Positions 1 to 9,558 of a stretch of DNA of 64,000 bases are shown here, piece after piece. Below the pieces are notes generated by a model, which saw only the letters and a list, made by a program, of their open reading frames with translations, had not been told where the DNA came from and made no database searches. Numbering within the stretch: the stretch's first letter is position 1; each line of letters opens with the position of its first letter. The DNA lies in NCBI GenBank assembly GCA_947650365.1, contig OX393552.1, positions 22,975,981 through 23,039,980 on the forward strand, read 5' to 3'. The translations under genes were made by a program, and so were the position numbers. This DNA is from Chamaelirium japonicum (Eukaryota > Streptophyta > Magnoliopsida > Liliales > Melanthiaceae).

Positions 1-1777
1 TTTTCTCTTCATCCTAGCGGTGGATGCTTTTGATGCCATTCTTCGCAGGGCGAACTCCCAGGACCTTTTCCGAGGGATCAGAGGTACCTCTTGGTGCATC
101 CCTAACTTGCATTTTGCTGACGATACCATTCTTTTCTGTGAGGCAAAGCTTGCGCAGGTAGCGGTGCTGAAGATTATTCTTTATGCTCTGGAGTTCTGCT
201 CTGGACTGCGGATCAACTTCTCCAAGAGTTCCCTATTCTACGTTGGGCCCCACAGAGAGAAGGGGGTTCTGGCGTCGGCTATCCTCAACTGCAAGTTAGA
301 CTCCTTCCCGTTGACGTATCTGGGCCTTCCTATTAGCAACAAGCAGCTGGGTAGAGCGGATTGGCGCAAAGTTATAGAGAAGATTGACAAGCGTCTTACT
401 AATTGGGCAGGGAGGTTTCTCTCACTTGGGGGCCGGCTCACCCTTGTTAACTCTGTGTTGTCTTCTATTCCTTCCTATTACTTGGCGTTTTACTTTATCC
501 CAGCTTGGGTTATCAGGAAGATAGACGGGATCCGAAGCTCTTTTCTTTGGAAGGGAGCAGATGGGAAGTTGGGGTCTTACCATTTGACTAACTGGGGCAC
601 AGCTTGCAAATCTCGAGACCAAGGGGGTTTGGGAGTTTTGAACCTCAGAGACTTTAATAGAGCGCTGTTAGGGAAATGGTGGTGGAGATTGCAGAATGAT
701 CAAGAGGATACCTGGTCATCCATTGTCAGGGATAGATATTTTAAACGCTTCTCCCCACTGCAGACCAGAAGTAGAGCGTCAGGGAAGTTATCGCAGTTTT
801 GGAGAGGCGTCATGAGTGTAGGTGCTCCCTTTCGCGCATGCATTCGGCTGATTCCAGGTAATGGTAAGAACATTAAGTTCTGGTTAGACCACTGGGTAGA
901 TGACATCAGCCTAGCTTCTTTGTTTGGTGATCTTTTTGAGTTGGCCTGGGACTCCAATGCTTAGGTGATCTCTCAGTCTGCGGTCTCCTTGGAGGGTCGA
1001 TTTTGGTCGGTGAAATTCAGGAGGTCGATCCCAGCAGATCTGCAAGGTCAACTGTCTGATCTTTACAGCATTCTTCACAATTTCTCTCTGGGTAGTGGCC
1101 GAGATTCCTCTAGATGGAAGCTTGAGTCGTCCGGGGTTTTCTCGGTGCGATCCTTCTACCGATTCTTGAACAATGGAGGTTTGGTCTGCCCTTTAGCTTC
1201 GCATCTATGGAAGACTCCAGCGCCCTTGAAGACAAGGATCTTTATGTGGTTGACCATTAGAGATAAGATTTTGACTCGGTGGAATCTTCGCAAGCGGAAC
1301 AACCCCAACGTTACTGATACCTCCTGTCCCTTGTGTCACGCTCATAGGGAGGATGTGGATCATCTTTTTCTTAGATGTCGATTTTCCAGATCACTGTGGT
1401 TTATGTTGAAGAGTCGTCTGGGGATCAGAGGACACCCGGGTTCCATGCGGTCTTTGTGGACACTTTAGAGGAAGAGGAGGATTAAGAAGGGGCTTTATCA
1501 GGCTTGGGATCTCTTGGTCATTGGTCTTTGCTGGAGTATCTGGAGGGAGCGGAACGCCAGAGTATTTTCCCAGAAGGAGCTTCAGCCGGCATTGGTTTGG
1601 TTAAACTTTGTTTCCTTGGTCTCTAGCTGGTCTCCTGGGTTCTCGGTGAAGAACTCGGGGAAGATCACCCCTTTTCTTAGTCTTTTGTAACTCCATTTTG
1701 CTATTTTAATAAAGCTTGGGGTATGCTCAACCCCATCCTCTCCATCTCGGGGAGGAATTCTCAAAAAAAAAAAAAAA
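1..1777 (+). mobile_element. LINE (non-LTR retrotransposon), 3' portion
   Basis: The 3' part of a plant L1-type LINE enters from the left edge. It consists of the C-terminal half of ORF2, a short 3' UTR with an AATAAA signal at 1708-1713, and a 15-A poly(A) tail at 1763-1777. The 5' end is outside the window. The tail abuts the start of the next LTR retrotransposon with one intervening base, so that element appears to have inserted at or just beside the LINE tail. Two in-frame stops show the copy is dead. Confidence 0.92.
2..1690 (+). pseudogene. LINE ORF2 (reverse transcriptase C-terminal half and zinc-binding tail), broken
   Basis: One reading frame runs from the window edge to a TAA at 1688-1690, interrupted by TAG at 962-964 and TAG at 1466-1468. 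It would encode the reverse transcriptase that nicks the target and copies LINE RNA. Visible landmarks are the RT start of motif B region (LFILAVDAFDAILRRA), the catalytic FADDTILF, the thumb-like TYLGLPIS segment, the zf-RVT domain (LWKTPAPLKTRIFMW, then CPLCHAHREDVDHLFLRC) and the typical WRERNARVF C-terminal motif. The endonuclease and N-terminal RT lie off the left edge. Both stops fall in otherwise well-conserved sequence, so they are point mutations. The frame is otherwise open, which suggests a moderately old copy. Confidence 0.9.
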
Positions 1778-1778
1778 T

Positions 1779-3099
1779 TGATGTAGACCTGATCAGCACC
1801 ATCAAATCATCGCCGCATCTTCAGTTCGTCGCCAGAGAGTTTTATTTCTGTCGTTTTATTTTATGCATGGAAGACATTATCCATATGAGGACTTGTAGCC
1901 GTTTATTTCAGTTTTTGGCCCATTTTCTATGTTTTTGGCCTAATTTCTGCACTTAGTATTAGTTATGTTCTTGCCTAATTCATGGGGGATGTCCATGATC
2001 TCATCCGAGGGCTTTTTGGATTGAATCCGGGTCTTCTTGGGTGAGTTTTTTGCATGTTATTAATAAATTCTGGGTGTGTGTGTTTGCGGGGTACCGACGG
2101 ACGAGATTATGTCTCGAAACCGACGGTTAGATAACAAAATAACTTAAATTTGATGATGTGGCATCAATTGGGCTTCAATTAGGCCTATGTGGGCTTCAAT
2201 TAGGGTTTGTCCGTCCCTTGCCCGCGCGGAAACCGAGCCAATCCGCCCCCTCTTCCATCCCCTCTCTTCTCTCTCTCTTCTTCCCCTTATTTCTCTCTTT
2301 TCCTTTCCTTTCTTGGCCATTGCATCCCCACCATTCCCCCTTATTTCCCTTTGATCTTGGCCATCCAAAAAGAAACCCTAGTTCTACAAAAAGGGGAAGA
2401 TAGAAGAAGATTTCAGATTTTGATGATTGCTGAATTGCATGCCTCTTCGTGAGAGCTTCCAGGAGAGACACGTGTCCCCGACCCTCGCCGCATCCGCGAC
2501 TTCGCCTCGCAAAGGCTTTGGCATGTTCTTCCGAAGGATCCGGCTTCTCTCGACGTCCGACCTTGCTCCGTGTGGGCGATCATCGGCGCATCCTCGCATC
2601 GACCCACGGCGGAAACCCCAGGCACTATATCCGTTTATCTTAATTTCTCTTCGCATCCGCATCGTTTTTCCTTTGTTTTCATTGCCTCCACTCCGCATCG
2701 CAGCCGTAACCATCCCGTTTCATCGCTAGTTGAAGCCCTAATATATGCCTACTCATTATATTTGCTAACTTTCGTTTGTCGGTAACCTTAGCAAGCATAT
2801 TTAGCCTATTTTATAGAAAATCTGATGCAAACCTATCTTTAGAATTTGATATCTATTGCTGCGATTTAATCTCTTATATGCTGAATTCTGTTTTTTGTGA
2901 TAATATTGCATCTTGTATTGTTAGATCTTGAACTACGCTTTATGTTGAATGCCTAGAACTTTAATCCTACGTGAAATAGCTTGTGTTTGCCGCCTCTTTG
3001 AGTCATACGGTGCTATATTGATAAATAAATCTTAGTTGTTGACCAAAGGGAACCCTAAAGGGCTTAAGATTGTAGTGCGCCTTATCGGCGCCTGCATCA
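1779..3099 (+). repeat. 5' LTR of the non-autonomous retrotransposon
   Basis: 1321 bp, TGATG...GCATCA. It contains a short GT run followed by a GGGGTACCGACGGACGAG segment and long pyrimidine-rich stretches. It aligns over its whole length with 4976-6303. Scattered substitutions (for example ATGTAGACC versus ATGCAGGCC at the start) amount by eye to several percent. Open frames inside it are not conserved domains. Confidence 0.88.
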
Positions 3100-3102
3100 A
3101 GT

Positions 3103-3114
3103 TGGTATTAGAGC
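3103..3114 (+). promoter_or_regulatory. Primer binding site (initiator Met-tRNA like)
   Basis: TGGTATTAGAGC lies three bases after the 5' LTR. It differs at one position from TGGTATCAGAGC, the complement of the plant initiator Met-tRNA 3' end used by most plant LTR elements. Confidence 0.75.
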
Positions 3115-3344
3115 AATCTGACGCCATGTCCTATCATAGCGTCCGATCCCATTATTCGCTTGATCCACTAGATACCCACACCTATAAAGAATTTGTTAAG
3201 CTATATAAATCTTTTGAGCCATGTCCTACCCTTTTCCCGAGACCTCCGATGGAACATAGATACTCCTCTTTGATTTGAGATCGAGCCCATGACCTAGATC
3301 TATCTTCCAAGCCTTTTGTTCAATGGATTTTACGGAGTCCTTCA

Positions 3345-4975
3345 GTGCCATCCTTGAAAGCCAACTATATTGAAACCCAGCTCTTACTTGACGATATTGA
3401 GGATGAGTTGGCATGGAGAGAGAAGCAGCACCAGAGGCTTGCCAGATACAGCAGGCCACCACCTCCAGCAGAGCCTCCACCTCCTGTGGAGTACCCGGTT
3501 CCACCAGTGGCACCACTTGAGGAGCATCCACCTCCTGTGGAACTTCCTCATCCAATGCCTACGGAGGAGCCACCTCTTCCGTCAGCGACTCCAGAGGAGT
3601 TCCTTCCACCTTCTCCAGTGCCTACAGACAGAGGCGGAGCCAATATAGGCCCAGTGGGGGCAGCTGCCCCCACTGAGATTAGCCAAAAAAAAAAAAAGTA
3701 ATGCTATTTGTACAGTTTCTGTCAACAACACGTTGATAATCCACCAATGAAGTGGAGTTGGTTCAGAGATCTGATGGGTCCGATTTGTCAATGAGTAGTA
3801 CACTTTGCCCACTGAAGTTTAGCTGAAAGACACTTAACCCCCCAATAGTTTAAGAACTACATTTTAACCCTTTCAATTAAGTTTTCATCAGATAAAAGAT
3901 TACCAAATGAGAAAATAAAATAGTTGACAAAAGGGTGTATATGCTAACATTTCAAACTTTAGGGAGCCATTTTGAACAAAATGAATTGAGGGATTTAAAT
4001 ATTTTTGAGCTAATTTTAAGTGGGTAAAGTGTAATTTACCCCCCAAAAAAATCAGTGTTCGTCTCTCTCGTTCGTCCCACGACTATCTCACGGTAGCCTC
4101 GCATAATCTCACGACTCAAATTGTATTCTTCGAGACTTCGTTCTTGTCCACTCCAGCCATCCTTTGTCCGAAACCTGTGGCCGACGACACGATCGGCAAG
4201 TGCGGCCCACCTGTAGCGTCGACTAAAGCCCTACTCTCTCTCTCTTTCTCTTTCTCTTTCTCTCTCTCTAGATAGTTATTCACGATTTTTTGTGTAATTT
4301 TTTTTTCAATGGGAGATTTTTGCGTGCCTATGAACTGAAAGCAAAATTTTTTTGTAGTCCATTCAAATCCTTTGTTAGTAGAAATTGGATAAAACTTTTA
4401 AAGCCAAGCAAAGGTTGCCCCCACTGGAGTGAATTCCTGGCTCCGCCACTGCCTACAGAGGTGCCACCTCCTCCTTCAGCGACTCCAGAGGAGTTCCTTC
4501 CACCTTCAGCAGTGCCTACAGAGGAGCCTCATCCTCCGATAGTGACTATAGAGAGGCTTCTCCTACCTTTCACAGAGCTTACAGATGGGACACCTCCTCC
4601 TGCAGTTCTTCCTACAGCAGAGACACCCGTGGAGCCTTCGTCTTCTGTGGAGCTTCCATCACAGCTGCAGTCAGTGCCAGTTGGGGAGTTTCAGCCAGCT
4701 GAGTCACTTACGCGCTTTGACTTTGTCGGTACTGACCGACCACCTACCGCTCGTGTGCTTCTGTTTATGTACTTCAGTAGCTTCTGGCTCTCGCTCGACG
4801 CCAGCACTCTCTTCGTGAGGGGCCCAGAGATTGTTGACTGCCCGAGACATCACTTGTTGGGAATTCATCATCAGATCCAGGCACATCGACGTTCCCACGG
4901 TGGTGGTCTCCCTTTTGCTACCGGCAATGTCTTCCGGCGTAAACTCGAGGACGAGTTTTTCGCAGCGGAAGCGAT
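3345..4975 (+). pseudogene. Proline-rich ORF of the non-autonomous element, split by a hAT-like insertion
   Basis: A frame starting at 3345 (or upstream) encodes a short leader (YIETQLLLDDIEDELAW) followed by repeated proline-glutamate units such as PPPVEYPVPP and PTEEPPLPSATPEEF. It is interrupted at 3629 by an 823-bp insertion and resumes at 4452 with the same unit type. Insertion plus duplicated target is 831 bp, a multiple of three, so both flanks are in the same frame and read on into the 3' LTR as far as 5153. No known retroviral domain is visible. Function unknown. It may be a non-coding packaging region that happens to be open, but the repeat-unit periodicity argues for past coding use. 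Confidence 0.55.
3629..4451. mobile_element. hAT-like non-autonomous transposon (MITE-sized)
   Basis: 823 bp flanked by perfect 8-bp direct repeats CCTACAGA (3621-3628 and 4452-4459). Ends are CAGAGGCGGAGCCA and TGGCTCCGCCACTG, a 14-bp terminal inverted repeat with one mismatch. The 8-bp duplication and CAG...CTG ends with a GGCGGAGCCA core are typical of plant hAT elements. No transposase is visible. The interior shares the phrase 'TTTAGCT(C/G)AAAxACACTTAA' and related text with the element at 44018-44995. Confidence 0.9.
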
Positions 4976-6303
4976 TGATGCAGGCCTGATCAGCACCATC
5001 AGATCATCGTTGCATCTTCAGTTCGTCGCCAGAGAGTTTTATTTCTGTCGTTTTATTTTATGCATGGAATACATTATCCATATGAGGACTTGTAGCCGTT
5101 TATTTCAGTTTTTGGCCCATTTTCTATGTTTTTGGCCTAATTTCTGCACTTAGTATTAGTTATGTTCTTGCCTAATTCATGGGGGATGTCCATGACCTCA
5201 TCTGAGGGCTTTTTGGATTGAATCCGGGTCTTCTCGGGTGCGTTTTCTACATGTTATTAATAAATTCTGGGTGTGTGTGTGTTTGCGGGGCACCGACGGA
5301 CGAGATTATGTCTCGAAACCGACAGTTAGATAACAAAATAACTTAAATTTGATGATGTGGCATCAATTGGGCTTCAATTAGGGCTATGTGGGCTTCAATT
5401 AGGATTTGTCCGTCCCTTGCCCGCGCGGAAACCGAGCCAATCCGCCCCCTCTTCCATCCCCTCTCTTCTCTCTCTCTTCTTCCCCTTATTTCTCTCTCTT
5501 TTCCTTTCCTTTCTTGGCCCATTGCATCCCCACCATTCCTCCTTATTTCCCTTTGATCTTGGCCAGCCAAAAAGAAACCCTAGTTCTACAAAAAGGGGAA
5601 GATAGAAGAAGATTTCAGATTTTGATGATTGCTGAATTGCATGCCTCTTCGTGAGAGCTTCCGGGAGAAACGCGTGTCCCCGACCCTCGCCGCATCCGCG
5701 ACTTCGCCTCGCGAAGGCCTTGGCTTGTTCTTCCGGAGGATCCGGCTTCTCTCGACGTCCGGCCTTGCTTCGTGTGGGGGATCATCGGCACATCCTCGCA
5801 TCGACCCACGGCGGAAACCCCATGCACTATCTATCCGTTTATCTTAATTTTCCTTCGCATCCGCATCATTTTTCCTTTGTTTTCATTGCCTCCGCTCCGC
5901 ATCGCAGCCGTAACCATCCCGTTTCATCGCTAGTTGAAGCCCTAATATATGCCTACTCATTATATTTGCTAACTTTCGTCTGTCGGTAACCCTAGCAAGC
6001 ATATTTAGCCTATTTTATAGAAAATCTGATGCAAACCTATATTTAGAATTTGATATCTATTGCTGCGATTTAATCTCTTATATGCTGAATTCTATTTTTT
6101 GTGATAATATTGCATCTTGTATTGTTAGATCTTGAACTACGCTTTATGTTGAATGCCTAGAACTTTAATCCTACGTGAAATAGCTTGTGTTTGCCGCCTC
6201 TTTGAGTCATACGGCGCTATATTGATAAATAAATCTTAGTTGTTGACCAAAGGGAATCCTAAAGGGTTTAAGATTGTAGTGCGCCTTATCGGTGCCTGCA
6301 TCA
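4976..6303 (+). repeat. 3' LTR of the non-autonomous retrotransposon
   Basis: 1328 bp, starts TGATGCAGG and ends CCTGCATCA, pairing with the 5' LTR at 1779-3099. The preceding bases (GTTTTTCGCAGCGGAAGCGAT) contain a purine-rich stretch that could serve as polypurine tract. Confidence 0.88.
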
Positions 6304-6483
6304 ATAATCCGGTGGGTCTGCTTCAATCCACAAATGCCCAAGAATTTCAAATTCATAGTTCTGAATTGCTGTGATGCTTCCTTGACGACAACCAGTTCCA
6401 TATGACAAATGTTAGATGCGTAGGTCATACAATTATCCTCATGATTCTGATAACATTTCCCAGACCATTTCACTGTTATTTAT
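6304..6483 (-). other. Unresolved old repeat fragment
   Basis: This stretch would have adjoined the LINE tail before the LTR element inserted. On the minus strand it shows coding-like text broken by stops (for example NICHMELVVVKEASQQF), faintly like the RNase H-type tail of plant LINEs. I cannot assign it. Confidence 0.25.
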
Positions 6484-6850
6484 AGCAGCATCAATGTTGA
6501 TCTTTGTTGACGAATAGTCCCACATTTCTTGACGAATAGTCCCACATCGGTGAGGGAGGCACCCAACACCCGCTTAATATACCCCCTGTGGACCTCCCCT
6601 TACAATCCGGGTTGTAAGGAGAGGTCCACAGGGGGTATATTAAGCAGGTGATGGATGCCTCCCTCACCGATGTGGAACTATTCATCAACACTCCCCCTCA
6701 CGCGGAGCACGCGTGGCAAGGATCCTCCCACGCGGAGCACGCGTGGCAAGGCAATATTGGTGGGGAGCACCCGGAGCAGGAGACGGGCCAGCTCTGATAC
6801 CATGTTAGGAGATGACGGTTAGGGTTTGGAGAGAATGAAAAGTTAGTCAG
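6484..6850 (-). mobile_element. Miniature LTR retrotransposon remnant (TRIM-like) with foldback LTR
   Basis: On the minus strand, an LTR end (CTCCTAACA, ending at 6803) is followed by a perfect primer site (TGGTATCAGAGC, complement of 6791-6802). About 100 bp of internal sequence with a repeated CACGCGTGCTCCGCGTG unit follows, then a polypurine-like GAGGGGGAG and an LTR start TGTTGATGAATAG at about 6689. The LTR-like part then folds back on itself: about 65-bp arms at 6527-6593 and 6610-6680 are inverted copies. The 5' LTR is truncated. The PBS and LTR end match the copia elements further right. Confidence 0.6.
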
Positions 6851-6894
6851 ACCAAAAAATGCATTTAACCTATAAGAAACAATCATCGCAGATT

Positions 6895-7420
6895 TCAATT
6901 CCACATCTTGAGTGTAGTTATGTTATCAGGAGAATTTTTTTCATGCATGTTACCAGCTTTGAGTTTGATAGCAACCTCAAAAAGGATAGTAGAAAGAATC
7001 ATATGCTTTCCAATTGCTTTACCTTCGAAGATCCGTACATTACAGTAATTACACTTTTTCTGCCTGCTGCAGATAATGTTAGACAAGGCAATTCTAGTAA
7101 GATCTGTCCAGATCCACTGGAGTGCCTCTCTAAAAAAGCGAAAGTTCTGTGATATCCATGGACTCTTTTAAACCACATCTTGCGAAACAATTCATGAGAA
7201 GCCATGTTGAAAAGGAGCAATTGAAGAAAAGATGCTTGTGATCCCACATTCATCCATTTTGTATACATTTTCTTTATTCTTAAACTCCCAAAGCCACAAA
7301 TGTAGTTTAATAGTTGCAGCCTTCTGTTTTATAGAAGTACCCGCATCTTTGAATAAATGATGAGCACTAAAAGTAGAAGCAATCGAAATCGCATAAATTA
7401 TGGCACAATCCGGCATTCAG
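6895..7420 (-). pseudogene. Possible degenerate LINE C-terminal fragment
   Basis: Minus-strand reading in shifting frames gives CNVRIFEGKAIGKHM and HLWLWEFKNKENVYK. These resemble the zinc-finger tail and the 'RNxRIFEGK' C-terminal motif of plant LINE ORF2. Stops and frame changes are frequent. Weak call. Confidence 0.3.
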
Positions 7421-8884
7421 ATGATTGGACCCATCCAACCATTTCAACTTTGAACTTCCAAAATTGAGAAAGGAATATCGACCTATCACTCATTAAAAAC
7501 TAGATCTATGGCCGGTCGACATAAGGAAAATGAAGAATGAGATTTGGAAGTAGCGAATGCAACTTTCTCGCCTTTCCATCATGTGGTTGCTGCAATATCA
7601 GTTGTCTTTGGACAAGAAAACAATGGACAATTCCAAACAAGAGCATGTTGATCTATTTTTAGCTATGGATCTTCATATTATTGAAACAAAAGAAAAAAAA
7701 GATGAAATGGCATTTGTGATCATATTAAACAATCCTCCTTGACTTGAGGAAAAGCCATCATCCTTCTGAGAGTTGTAAGGTTCATGTGTAATCTTTTTGT
7801 TCCATATCAACAAGGAGTTCAAATCTAGACCTCTAATATTGTCAAACTTCTTGTCAAAAAATCGGTGCTCTTAGTTGGCAACTTCCTCAACAATGGGCAC
7901 TTCACCAATAACTGGAACATGATTATAAATTCAAATCAATACCAACACAAATTCTTGACTTCATTGTGATAAAAGGGTGCATCCTCATACTCATCCGTTA
8001 ACTTTTTTCATTCGACCACATTCATGAAAAGACGAAATCATGTGAATGATTACGTATTCATTTATCATCCATGTAGCTTTCAGTAGGTTCATGTTTCTGA
8101 TACAAGATTTCCAGCTGTGGCTCTTTATGCAACGGGTGTCATGAAAATCACTCAGAACTAACCCCCCAAATAGGTGACTGTGTGGAGTGAATTATGAAAA
8201 GAGCTCTCAAATCCCCTACATGTGTGATTCTAACATGAAGCATACAAATCTAAAAGTTTCTTTGTATTATTATATCACCAAATACCTCATGTTGTTTGTA
8301 ACATGTCTACATGAGCCCGATTGTTCATTAACATTGCAATTAACTTCTTTCGATCCTTATCTAAATGGGGAAGATCACAACTTCAACTAATTTGTTAATT
8401 TCCACAGTTTTCGAGATGCATACATGTCACAATTTTCGCTTTTAGAATCATAAGGCCTGGGCGAAGGACAACATCTCAAGTGCAAACTTCAAGACAAGAA
8501 TCAAATAATAGTTACAAATAACGAAATGATGAAACTTTCTAAGAGGATTAAACCAGCTACTCTTGGTGAACTCTCAAGGGCATAAGGCTCACCACCTTAA
8601 ATTTCAGCTTTTGCTAAGGCTGTATTCACGTTTATGTTAATCTCTATTTTATAATTATTGTAATCCTTAGAACCTATGATTGGTGGGACACTTTCCACTT
8701 CACCACGATGTTGTGTCCACGTGTGGACACTGACACTCGTGTCCACACGTGGTAATTAGGGTTTTGGTGCATTGTTGGGAACAATGGGCGGTCGTATAAA
8801 AGCATTACATGTGTAGTCTTAATGGTACCCCCCATCCCAAGGTACCCTGTATTCGTGGGGCCCCGACGCATGTGGCTTTATAGT
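7421..8884. other. No recognisable gene or intact element
   Basis: AT-rich sequence with no recognisable domain on either strand. The only structure is a short inverted repeat near 8705-8750 (GTGTCCACGTGTGGACAC with GTGTCCACACGTGG). If the HNH-family gene continues off the left edge, this is intron 4. Confidence 0.4.
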
Positions 8885-9025
8885 TGTTAGGAGATGGCGG
8901 CTAGGGTTTGGAGAGGAATAGAATGCTCTTTATTGAGGGACTCAAGCTCAATATATATGTACATGTATGACCATACAACCCGACCCGACTGTACATGTAA
9001 CCCGACCCATCTCTATACATTAACA
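8885..9025 (-). repeat. 3' LTR of copia A
   Basis: 141 bp; on the minus strand it starts TGTTAATG and ends CTCCTAACA. Four mismatches to the partner at 18801-18941. Confidence 0.93.
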
Positions 9026-9038
9026 ATCCCCCTCAAAC

Positions 9039-9414
9039 TCACGGTGGATCATGAACCGAGAGTTTGCCGATAAAGTGCCGGAAGCGAGCAATCGTAAGGG
9101 GCTTCGTCAGAAAATCAGCAGTCTGCTCCGATGATGGAATGAATGGCAAGGAGATTGTGTGGTCGAGAAACTCCTGGCGAACATAATGACAATCAACCTC
9201 AATATGTTTTGTTCGCTCGTGGAAGACCGGGTTGCTAGCAATCTGAATAGCACTCCGGTTGTCACAGAAGAGAGGCGTGGGCCCGGATATCACAACTCCC
9301 GAGTCGAGCAGAAGGCGGCGAAGCCAGACAATCTCTGCGGTGGTGGAAGCCATAGCCCTGTATTCGGCTTCGGTGCTGGAGCGAGCAACAGACTCCTGTT
9401 TCTTGCTGCGCCAC
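9039..9414 (-). pseudogene. Copia A: C-terminal RNase H piece
   Basis: Encodes RSKKQESVARSSTEAEYR through the end FLTKPL...HDPP and stop at 9039. This is the last part of the copia polyprotein, beyond the nested insertion. It joins in frame with the piece ending at 14659; the split falls in a tryptophan codon region (SLISW/RSKKQ), with the 5-bp GCCAC duplicated by copy B. Confidence 0.9.
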
Positions 9415-9545
9415 TGATAGGAGACGACGGCTAGGGTTTCTGGAGAGGAACAGAATGATTCCATTGAGGGACTCAAGCCCAATATATGTACAGTAAACCC
9501 GACCCGACTATACAGTAAACCCGACCCATTACATTTACATTAACA
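9415..9545 (-). repeat. 3' LTR of copia B
   Basis: 131 bp; minus-strand start TGTTAATG, end CTCCTATCA. Identical to 14528-14658. Contains two copies of a TCGGGTTTACTGTA unit and a TATATT box. Confidence 0.95.
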
Positions 9546-9558
9546 CTCCCCCTCAAAC
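9546..9558 (-). promoter_or_regulatory. Polypurine tract of copia B
   Basis: On the minus strand the bases before the 3' LTR read GAGTTTGAGGGGGAG, a typical plus-strand priming tract. The same string precedes the 3' LTR of copia C. Confidence 0.8.

Larger units (their letters stand above)
1779..6303 (+). mobile_element. Non-autonomous LTR retrotransposon (LARD-like, probably Ty3/gypsy-derived)
   Basis: Two direct repeats of about 1.32 kb (1779-3099 and 4976-6303) bound an internal region of 1.9 kb. Both start TGATG and end TGCATCA. A near-match initiator Met-tRNA primer site (TGGTATTAGAGC, 3103-3114) follows the 5' LTR. The internal region has no gag, protease, RT or integrase. It carries a proline-rich reading frame, and its last codons before the 3' LTR (KLEDEFF, the CTCGAGGACGAG string) resemble the polyprotein end of plant gypsy elements, hence the inferred origin. 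Flanking 5-mers are AAAAT and ATAAT, a possible target-site duplication with one mismatch. An 823-bp hAT-like element sits inside. Confidence 0.85.

Noticed and set aside
2144-2785. Several frames of 60-110 codons on both strands, repeated at 5343-5989
   Set aside because: They lie in the two LTR copies, overlap on both strands, and diverge between copies without codon constraint.
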